Positions 58,024-64,000 of a stretch of 64,000 nt of DNA are shown here, piece by piece. Numbering within the stretch: position 1 is the first letter of the stretch; every line of letters begins with the position of its first letter. The DNA is from DATARN01 sp963851105 (GTDB lineage: Bacteria; Actinomycetota; Acidimicrobiia; Acidimicrobiales; Palsa-688), in assembly GCA_963851105.1 (NCBI GenBank), contig CAWKNP010000004.1:372001-436000 (forward strand), in the 5' to 3' direction. Both the position numbers and the translations under genes were made by a program. Under the pieces are notes generated by a model. The model saw only the letters and a program-made list of their open reading frames with translations. It searched no databases and was not told the DNA's origin.

Positions 58024-58497
58024 TCAGCGAGTGGTGGTGTTGGCGGCCGAGGTGCGATACACCGAGTGATCGACCTCGAGGGGGCGCGGCATCTGGGCGG
58101 CGTGGGGATGGGTCGGGCCGGCGTAGACCTTCAGCTTCTTGATCATCTGGCGCCCGAGCGGGCCTTTGGGCAGCATGCCCTTCACGGCTTGGCGGATCGT
58201 CTCGGCGGGGTTGGTGGCGAGCAGCTCGTCGTACCGGCGGGAGGTGAGACCTCCGGGATAGCCGCTGTGGTGATAGGAAAGCTTCTTGGCCGCCTTGTCG
58301 GCGGTCATGACGACCCGGGCGGCGTTGACGATGATCACGTGGTCGCCGGTGTCCACGTGGGGGGCAAAGATGGCCTTGTGCTTGCCCCGGAGGACCCGGG
58401 CAGTCTCGGCCGCCAGGCGTCCCAGCACGGCGCCGTCGGCATCGACGGTGTACCAGACGCGTTGGATATCAGCCGATTTTGGCGAGAACGTGCGCAC
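58024..58497 (-). CDS. rplM: 50S ribosomal protein L13
   Basis: 157 residues beginning MRTFSPKSADIQRVWYTVDA from GTG 58497. LGRLAAETARVLRGKHKAIF, YHHSGYPGGLTSRRYDELLA and MLPKGPLGRQMIKKLKVYAG are family blocks. AAAGGA lies about five bases before the GTG, so unlike many neighbours it has a leader and a ribosome binding site. First gene of the rplM-rpsI-glmM run. Confidence 0.97.
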   Translation of the reverse strand: MRTFSPKSADIQRVWYTVDADGAVLGRLAAETARVLRGKHKAIFAPHVDTGDHVIIVNAARVVMTADKAAKKLSYHHSGYPGGLTSRRYDELLATNPAETIRQAVKGMLPKGPLGRQMIKKLKVYAGPTHPHAAQMPRPLEVDHSVYRTSAANTTTR

Positions 58498-58615
58498 ATC
58501 GTTCCTTTGAAGAGGGGAAAAGGGTAGGCGTGCCACTACCGCGGCCGCCCGGCCACCGCCCAGGATACGGCGCGGGGAGCGTCCCTGCAATCAGCGCCAC
58601 CCGAAGTTGATCAAT

Positions 58616-58642
58616 TTGCCGAGAACGTCCCTGGGGTACGGT
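58616..58642 (+). promoter_or_regulatory. Candidate promoter of ctaC
   Basis: TTGCCG (58616-58621), a 15-base spacer and TACGGT (58637-58642). The hexamer lies 8 bases before GTG 58651, which would give a leaderless message. Confidence 0.45.
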
Positions 58643-58650
58643 TGCTGGCA

Positions 58651-59415
58651 GTGCCGGAAGAGCGCATGCGCCGTTGGCAGCGGGCGACGCTGGGCGCAGG
58701 CGCGGGGCTCTTGGCCGCGCTGGTCCTGTTCGGCTGCACCGGGGACAGCCAGCCCCGCTACGGCATGCCGTCGCCGGCGACCAAGCAGAGCCACTCGACG
58801 CTGCACCTGTGGCAGGCGATGTTCGTCACCGCGGCCGTCGTCGGGGCCATCGTCTGGGGCCTGATCATCTGGTCGGTCGTCCGCTACCGCAAGCGGGGGG
58901 GTGACGACGCGCTGCCCAAGCAGACGCAGTACCACATCCCCCTGGAGATCACCTACACCATCATCCCGGTCATCATCGTGGCCGTCATCTTCTTCTTTGT
59001 CGTGCGGGTCGAGAACGTCGTCAACAGCACATCGGCGACCCCGGCGGTATCGGTGAAGGTGGAGGCGTTCCAGTGGGGCTGGCGGTTCACCTACCAGAAT
59101 CCCGACGGAAGCACGATCGGCACCCCAGTTACCGGCAATCAGGACTCGATACCCACGTTGCGACTCCCGGCGTTCGAGACGGTCCGATTCACGCTGATAT
59201 CCGATGACGTGGCCCATTCGTTCTACGTCCCTGACTTCCTGTTCAAGCGGGACCTGATCCCTGGCATCGTCAACACCGTGGAGCTGTACATCGACAAGGT
59301 CGGTACCTTCCCCGGCCATTGCGCCGAGTTCTGCGGCCTGCACCACGCCGACATGCACTTCCAGGTCGTAACGGTGCCTCGGGAGACCTTCGTCGTTCCC
59401 GGAGCCAACTCATGA
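58651..59415 (+). CDS. ctaC: Cytochrome c oxidase subunit II
   Basis: 254 residues from GTG 58651 (TTG 58642 and ATG 58666 are alternatives). A lipoprotein-type signal ends in LVLFGC (Cys29). Two transmembrane helices follow (MFVTAAVVGAIVWGLIIWSV; YTIIPVIIVAVIFFFVV), then the CuA cupredoxin domain with His in SDDVAHSFYVPDF and the ligand cluster GHCAEFCGLHHADMHFQV. It accepts electrons from cytochrome c or the fused diheme cytochrome of the bc complex. Its stop overlaps ctaD (ATGA). Confidence 0.95.
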   Translation: MPEERMRRWQRATLGAGAGLLAALVLFGCTGDSQPRYGMPSPATKQSHSTLHLWQAMFVTAAVVGAIVWGLIIWSVVRYRKRGGDDALPKQTQYHIPLEITYTIIPVIIVAVIFFFVVRVENVVNSTSATPAVSVKVEAFQWGWRFTYQNPDGSTIGTPVTGNQDSIPTLRLPAFETVRFTLISDDVAHSFYVPDFLFKRDLIPGIVNTVELYIDKVGTFPGHCAEFCGLHHADMHFQVVTVPRETFVVPGANS

Positions 59416-61517
59416 CGCTGCTGTCCGACCCTGGTTCGAAGGCGGCGCGCGACGCCAGCGCGGCGACCGCGGTGAGCGACCGCCCTTTGACCGAGATCGT
59501 CGGGGGGCCCCGGCCCAGCGGCGTCCTCGGGTGGGTGACCACGGCCGATCACAAGAAGATCGGGATCATGTACATGGTCACCGCCTTCTCCTTCTTCCTG
59601 CTGGCAGGACTCCTGGCCGAAGCCATGCGGACCCAACTTGCGGTGCCCAACAGCACCTTCACCAACGAGGCCACGTACAACCAGTGGTTCACCATGCACG
59701 GCAGCATCATGATGTTCCTCTTCGCAGGCCCCTTCGCCTTCGGCCTGGCCAACTACCTGGTGCCCCTGCAGATCGGCGCGCCGGACATGGCGTTCCCCCG
59801 GCTGAACGCCCTCTCCTACTGGCTGTACCTGGGCGGCGGCCTCATCATGGTGTCGGGCTTCTTGACTTCGCGGGGCGCCGCCAACTTCGGGTGGTTCGCC
59901 TACGCACCATTGACCGAGGCCATCCACTCGCCCGGGCCGGGGGCCGACCTGTGGATCACCGGTGTCGCCTTGACGGGGTTCTCGGGCATCCTGACCGCCG
60001 TCAATCTCATCACCACCGTTTTTTGCCTGAGGGCGCCGGGGATGGTGATGTTCCGGGTGCCCATCTTCGCGTGGAACATGCTGGTGACCAGCTTCCTCAT
60101 CATCATGGCCTTCCCGGTGCTGACCGCCGCCTTGGCCCTGTTGTACGCCGACCGGCACTTCGGCGCCCATTTCTTCACTCCGCTCGGCGGAGGGTCACCG
60201 ATCCTGTGGCAGCACCTGTTCTGGTTCTTCGGCCACCCCGAGGTGTACATCCTGATCCTGCCGTATTTCGGTGTGATCACCGACATCATCCCCACCTTCT
60301 CCCACAAGCCCATCTTCGGCTACAAGGGGATGGTCTTCGCCACCTTGTCCATCGCCGGGCTGTCGGTGGGCGTTTGGGCCCATCACATGTTCGCCACCGG
60401 GGCGGTGCTGCTGCCGTTCTTCTCGGCCATGTCGCTGCTGATCGCGGTGCCGACGGGCATCAAATTCTTCAACTGGATCGGCACCATGTGGAAGGGGAAG
60501 CTGACCTTCGAGGCGCCCATGCTGTTCGCCATCGGCTTCATGCTGCTATTCCTGCTCGGCGGCCTCAGCGGGGTCATGCTGGCGGCGCCGCCGGTCGACT
60601 TCCACGTGACCGACACCTACTTCGTGGTCGCCCACATGCACTACGTACTGTTCGGCGGCTCGGTGTTCGCCGTCTTCGCGGCGATCTACTACTGGTATCC
60701 CAAGTGGACCGGCAAGAAACTGCACGAGGGCTGGGCCCGGGTCAACTTCGTTTTGCTGTTCGTGGGCTTCAACCTGACGTTCTTCCCCCAGCACGAACTG
60801 GGACTGCGGGGTATGCCCCGGCGCATTGCCGTGTACCCCGCCGACCTGCACTGGAGCTTCCTGAATCTCCTGTCCACGATGGGCGCCTACCTCCTCGGCA
60901 TCGCCGTCGTGCCGTTCCTGTGGAATGTGTTCCGCACGTGGCGGTGGGGCGTCCCCGCGGGCGACAACCCGTGGGGCGCGGGCACCCTTGAATGGGCGAC
61001 GACCTCGCCGCCGCCGGAGCACAACTTCGACTCCTTGCCGCCTATCCGTTCCAACCGGCCGGTGTGGGACCGGGACCACCCCGATGCGCCCGCGGTCGGG
61101 CGCGGGGGCTGCGACCTCATGAGGACCGAGTTCCGCGTCGTCCTGTTCTCGTCGATCTTCGTGGGAGGCATCTCCGCCATCTACTGGTTCACCAGCTATG
61201 AGGACGCCGGTACGACCATGCTCGCCGTGGCGGCGCTGGCCTACGCCATGCTGTGCGCCTTTTTGTACCACCAGGTCCGGCGCCTGCGGTCGGGGGCGCC
61301 CCGGGCCGAGGACTCCGAGGCGCCCGTCAGCACGGGCGGCGGTTCGGTCGAGATCGGCTACTTCCCCGCCGCCAGCGTCTGGCCGCCGGCGATGGCCCTC
61401 GGGGCGGTCCTCGTCGCCCTCGGACTGGTGTTCGGGTACTGGTTCTTCGTGATCGCGGCCATCTTCTTCGTGGGCGCCATCATCGGCTATGCCGTGGAGG
61501 CGTCGGCACCTCACTGA
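59412..61517 (+). CDS. ctaD: Cytochrome c oxidase subunit I fused to subunit IV (CtaD-CtaF)
   Basis: 701 residues; CtaD alone is usually ~550. Residues 1-550 are the 12-helix catalytic core. Heme a His96 (MHGSIMM) and His410, heme a3 His408 (VAHMHYVLF), CuB His275 with cross-linked Tyr279 (FFGHPEVY) and His324/His325 (AHHMF) are present. Residues 570-701 form a second protein: MRTEFRVVLFSSIFVGGISA, a second helix, a linker with VEIGYFPAASVWPPAMA, and two more helices ending in GYAVEASAPH. This matches the actinobacterial subunit IV CtaF, which is normally a separate ~135-residue gene. An internal Met570 marks the likely junction. Confidence 0.92.
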   Translation: MTLLSDPGSKAARDASAATAVSDRPLTEIVGGPRPSGVLGWVTTADHKKIGIMYMVTAFSFFLLAGLLAEAMRTQLAVPNSTFTNEATYNQWFTMHGSIMMFLFAGPFAFGLANYLVPLQIGAPDMAFPRLNALSYWLYLGGGLIMVSGFLTSRGAANFGWFAYAPLTEAIHSPGPGADLWITGVALTGFSGILTAVNLITTVFCLRAPGMVMFRVPIFAWNMLVTSFLIIMAFPVLTAALALLYADRHFGAHFFTPLGGGSPILWQHLFWFFGHPEVYILILPYFGVITDIIPTFSHKPIFGYKGMVFATLSIAGLSVGVWAHHMFATGAVLLPFFSAMSLLIAVPTGIKFFNWIGTMWKGKLTFEAPMLFAIGFMLLFLLGGLSGVMLAAPPVDFHVTDTYFVVAHMHYVLFGGSVFAVFAAIYYWYPKWTGKKLHEGWARVNFVLLFVGFNLTFFPQHELGLRGMPRRIAVYPADLHWSFLNLLSTMGAYLLGIAVVPFLWNVFRTWRWGVPAGDNPWGAGTLEWATTSPPPEHNFDSLPPIRSNRPVWDRDHPDAPAVGRGGCDLMRTEFRVVLFSSIFVGGISAIYWFTSYEDAGTTMLAVAALAYAMLCAFLYHQVRRLRSGAPRAEDSEAPVSTGGGSVEIGYFPAASVWPPAMALGAVLVALGLVFGYWFFVIAAIFFVGAIIGYAVEASAPH

Positions 61518-61549
61518 AGGCGCCTTGACGGTGGGCGAGATCATCGGGT

Positions 61550-61575
61550 TCTCGGCTCTCGGCTCTCGGCTCTCG
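61550..61575. repeat. TCTCGGC tandem repeat
   Basis: Three and a half copies of the 7-mer TCTCGGC in the gap between convergent ctaD and the GT87 gene. Confidence 0.85.
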
Positions 61576-61600
61576 CGCTGCTGACCGCGGGAGCTGGCGG

Positions 61601-61646
61601 CCTCCTGCTGTGAAACGACGGGATTACGTCACTTTGCAGCAGGAGG
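61601..61646. terminator. Possible bidirectional hairpin between ctaD and the GT87 gene
   Basis: CCTCCTGCTG (61601-61610) pairs with CAGCAGGAGG (61637-61646) across a 26-base loop that includes the GT87 stop codon. The loop is long, so the call is weak. Confidence 0.35.
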
Positions 61647-62867
61647 CAGCCGCCCAATCGTCCGGGCGACCAGTGCGAGGGCCACGATGGCCGCAAGGAC
61701 GTAGCAGTCGGCGGCGATGGTGTCGATGGCACCAAGGCGGTAGTTGTCCTGCGTGGCGAAATGCCACCAGGACAACGAGGCCAGGCAGAACGTGGCGGTC
61801 CAGCCGGCGGCGAGCCACCAGTCCGACGGTGCCCGGCCGCGGATGGTGCCGAGGGCCCGCTGCCAAAGGCCAACCCCAAGGGGCAGGGCCCAGACCCAAT
61901 GGTGGTTCCACGAGATGGGCGACACGAGGAGGCCGGTGACCGCGGCGACCCCGATTCCGAGCAGGGGCTCGCCGCCGGCGTGCAGCCGGGCGGCGAGCGC
62001 CATGCCGGCGACCAGGGCGACCAGCGCCAGGAGGAGCCAGAGCACGTGGGCCTTGTCGGGCGAACCGGTGATACGGGCCACGGCGCCGCGGAGGGATTGG
62101 TTCCACACGTTACCGGCGCTGCCGATGCGCCGGTCGTCGAAGACCAGATGGCCCCAGTAGTGGGCGGACTCCGACGGCATGGCGACCCAGGCCAACGCAG
62201 TGGCGCCGGCGGCCGCAATGGCTGCCGTCATGGCCTCCTTGGTCCGGCGGATGACCAGCAGGTACAAGATGAAGATGCCCGGCGTCAGCTTGACGGCGGT
62301 CGCCAGGCCGATGAGGACGCCCCGAGGCAACCGGCTGATACCGCGGGTGGCGGGTGCGCCGGCGGGGTTGGCGGTAATGGCGACCAAATCGGCAAGGACA
62401 ACGGCCATGAGGACCAGATTGACCTGGCCCAGCCGGAAGGTGTCACGGAACGGCTCGACCAGCGGCGTGGCGGCGGCCACGAACAGCGCCACGGTCCACT
62501 GCGACCGGTGGGGCCAGCGGGGGACAGCCAGGCGCAGCGTGGCCACCGCGGCGTAGATCACGGCGGCGCCCGACAGCAGCGACATCACGATCCGGGCGGC
62601 GACGTCCGGCACGCCGCTCAGGGGAGCGAAGGCCATGGCCGCGAACGGCGGGTAGGTGAACGGGAGCGGCAGCACCTTGGGACGGGCCGAGTAGACGTCT
62701 CGGCCGTGGAGGAAGGCGCGGGCCCCGGCCCGGTACACCGCCAGGTCGACGAGATCGAACCAGTGCAGCCACCAGGCCATGAACAGCGTGCTGGCGACGG
62801 CGGCCGCGACGGCGGCTACGAACCACCGGTTGAGCCGTCGCGACGTGAGAACAGGGGCGGTGTTCAG
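61629..62867 (-). CDS. GT87-family (DUF2029) polyprenol-linked mannosyltransferase-like protein
   Basis: About 412 residues with some ten hydrophobic helices. The first periplasmic loop has the GT-C-type acidic motif FDLVDLAVYRAGARAFLHG, followed by VLPLPFTYPPFAAMAF, LTPGIFILYLLVIRR and SPISWNHHWVWALPL, all typical of actinobacterial GT87 alpha-mannosyltransferases that use polyprenyl-phosphomannose. The ATG at 62780 would remove the first transmembrane helix (WFVAAVAAAVASTLF). The only in-frame start that keeps it is the CTG at 62867, overlapping the qcrB stop as CTGA. The acceptor is unknown. Confidence 0.78.
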   Translation of the reverse strand: MNTAPVLTSRRLNRWFVAAVAAAVASTLFMAWWLHWFDLVDLAVYRAGARAFLHGRDVYSARPKVLPLPFTYPPFAAMAFAPLSGVPDVAARIVMSLLSGAAVIYAAVATLRLAVPRWPHRSQWTVALFVAAATPLVEPFRDTFRLGQVNLVLMAVVLADLVAITANPAGAPATRGISRLPRGVLIGLATAVKLTPGIFILYLLVIRRTKEAMTAAIAAAGATALAWVAMPSESAHYWGHLVFDDRRIGSAGNVWNQSLRGAVARITGSPDKAHVLWLLLALVALVAGMALAARLHAGGEPLLGIGVAAVTGLLVSPISWNHHWVWALPLGVGLWQRALGTIRGRAPSDWWLAAGWTATFCLASLSWWHFATQDNYRLGAIDTIAADCYVLAAIVALALVARTIGRLPPAAK

Positions 62868-64000
62868 TCGGCGCCGGCCGCTCGGTCGACCGCCGCGCCG
62901 GCGGGTTCCGGCTGCGGGGGTCGGCGGCCGCCATCGCCGCTGCCATCGCCGTCCCCACCGCCTCCTCGGCCGCCGGAGCTGTCGTCTTCGCCGTCCACCT
63001 CGTAGCCCCCGGTGGGCGTGCGAATGATGCGACCGCCCACTGGTTGCTGGATGGGGTGGGCGTGCTGGCGGGACAGTTCTTTGAGGATCCGCCAGGTCAG
63101 CCAGCCGAACAACGGTGGCGCCACCAGCAACCCGACCTGGAAGACGTGCAGCAGCGACTGGAACGACAGCCCGAAGGTGGCGGCCAGCACGTCGGTACCG
63201 GCGGCCAGGAACAAGATGGCGTAGAACGTGATGGTCGACACACCGAACGCCGACCGCAGGGGCCGGTCCCGGGGTCGGTCCAGCAGGTTGTGGGCGTCAC
63301 GGTCCTTGCTGAAGCGCTGTTCCAGGAATGGCCAGGCGTAGAGCAGCGCGAACGTAATGCCCGGCAGCAACACGCCGGGGAAGAACGGGTTGGCGATGGT
63401 GTGGTGGAACGCCCGGATCTCCAACGGTGGCATCACCCGCAAGGCGCCGTCGAGCCACCCGATGTACCAGTCCGGCTGGGAGCCGGCACTCACCGCCGCC
63501 GGTTTATAGGGCCCGTAGATCCAGATGGGGTTGATCTGGGCCAGGCCACCGAGGCCCGCCAGCACGGCGGCGGTGAAACAGAACAATGCGGTCGACTTGG
63601 CGGCGTACTGCGGCCACAGGCGGCTGCCGTGGATGGTGTCCTCGGTCTTTCCCGGGCCCGGGAAGTCGGTGTGCTTCTGGTGCCACAGGATCGCCAGGTG
63701 GGCGGTCAGGAACACCGCGATGAGCGCGGGCACGAAGAGCACGTGGATGATGAACAGCCGTTCGATGATGGCGGTGCCGGGGAACTTGCCCCCGAAGAAC
63801 AGGTAGCCGAGCCACGATCCCACGAAGGGGATCGACAGGACGATCGAGTAGGCGATGCGCAGGCCGGTGCCCGACAGCAGGTCGTCGGGGAGCGAGTACC
63901 CGGTGAAGCCGTTGGCCATGGCCAGCAGCAGGAGGGTGACGCCGATGATCCAGTTGATCTCCCGGGGCCGGCGGAAGGCCCCGGTGAAGAAGATCCGGCA
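62864..64000 (-). CDS. qcrB: Cytochrome bc1 complex cytochrome b subunit, C-terminal part
   Basis: The frame continues past the right edge; 378 residues are visible. FFTGAFRRPREINW near the edge, the following helices with heme His residues (IIHVLFVPALIAVFLTAHLA), the Qo-site region and the actinobacterial C-terminal extension (PTGGYEVDGEDD) identify QcrB. The tail is a Gly/Asp-rich stretch. The N-terminal helices with the other heme ligands are outside. With ctaC and ctaD-ctaF it builds the bc1-aa3 supercomplex. Confidence 0.93.
   Translation of the reverse strand, partial: CRIFFTGAFRRPREINWIIGVTLLLLAMANGFTGYSLPDDLLSGTGLRIAYSIVLSIPFVGSWLGYLFFGGKFPGTAIIERLFIIHVLFVPALIAVFLTAHLAILWHQKHTDFPGPGKTEDTIHGSRLWPQYAAKSTALFCFTAAVLAGLGGLAQINPIWIYGPYKPAAVSAGSQPDWYIGWLDGALRVMPPLEIRAFHHTIANPFFPGVLLPGITFALLYAWPFLEQRFSKDRDAHNLLDRPRDRPLRSAFGVSTITFYAILFLAAGTDVLAATFGLSFQSLLHVFQVGLLVAPPLFGWLTWRILKELSRQHAHPIQQPVGGRIIRTPTGGYEVDGEDDSSGGRGGGGDGDGSGDGGRRPPQPEPAGAAVDRAAGAD

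Overview
This is a GC-rich chromosomal window of a free-living, aerobic actinobacterium. I infer class Acidimicrobiia or a close relative. The supports are: the actinobacterial gene order rplM-rpsI-glmM ... glmS-acpS-nnrD-alr ... tsaE-tsaB-rimI-tsaD-groES-groEL ... guaB3; a bc1/aa3 respiratory supercomplex with a CtaF-type subunit; actinobacterial families (DUF3052, DUF2510, the XPB helicase pair); heavy GTG start use; and many genes that look leaderless. I see no rRNA, tRNA, CRISPR array, prophage or insertion sequence, and no gene-free stretch longer than about 180 bases.

Layout. 1-12 kb: the tail of a HAD hydrolase, an MDR reductase, ispE, the XPB helicase with its associated protein, a VWA/AAA+ pair flanking a Bax-inhibitor membrane protein, and a sigma-like protein fused to a membrane anchor. 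12-18 kb: a GH2 glycosidase whose stop overlaps sdhC, then sdhA and sdhB. 18-20 kb: small lineage-specific genes. 20-29 kb: a minus-strand central-metabolism block (mcm B12 subunit, sucC, sucD, purN, purH, folD, metF, icd, mdh) covering TCA steps, one-carbon metabolism and late purine synthesis. 29-40 kb: a membrane-anchored Rieske-like protein, ClcA, an LCP cell-wall ligase, PcrA, an aldo/keto reductase, GuaB3, a proline-rich CD225 protein, DUF554 and a NUDIX hydrolase. 40-58 kb: the conserved chaperonin / t6A / cell-wall-precursor block, containing a GlmS-like protein of 1167 residues and interrupted by phoU and an esterase gene on the other strand. 58-64 kb: cytochrome oxidase (ctaC, a ctaD-ctaF fusion), a GT87 mannosyltransferase-like gene and the 3' part of qcrB.

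How it fits together: the organism respires with succinate dehydrogenase, bc1 and aa3 oxidase, runs an oxidative TCA cycle joined to the methylmalonyl-CoA route, and builds peptidoglycan (glmM, GlmS, alr, LCP).

Main points of interest: (1) the giant GlmS-like enzyme with a ~165-residue insertion directly after its catalytic Cys, a ~130-residue insertion before its C-tail and a ~190-residue extension; (2) a tandem duplication of the nnrD/alr junction that created a 31-codon ORF joined to both neighbours by ATGA overlaps; (3) three genes that seem to start with CTG inside a CTGA overlap; (4) a recurrent TANNNT box 6-8 bases before start codons, including two divergent pairs that share one box; (5) three conserved genes, sdhB among them, each broken by one extra base, which may be assembly error.
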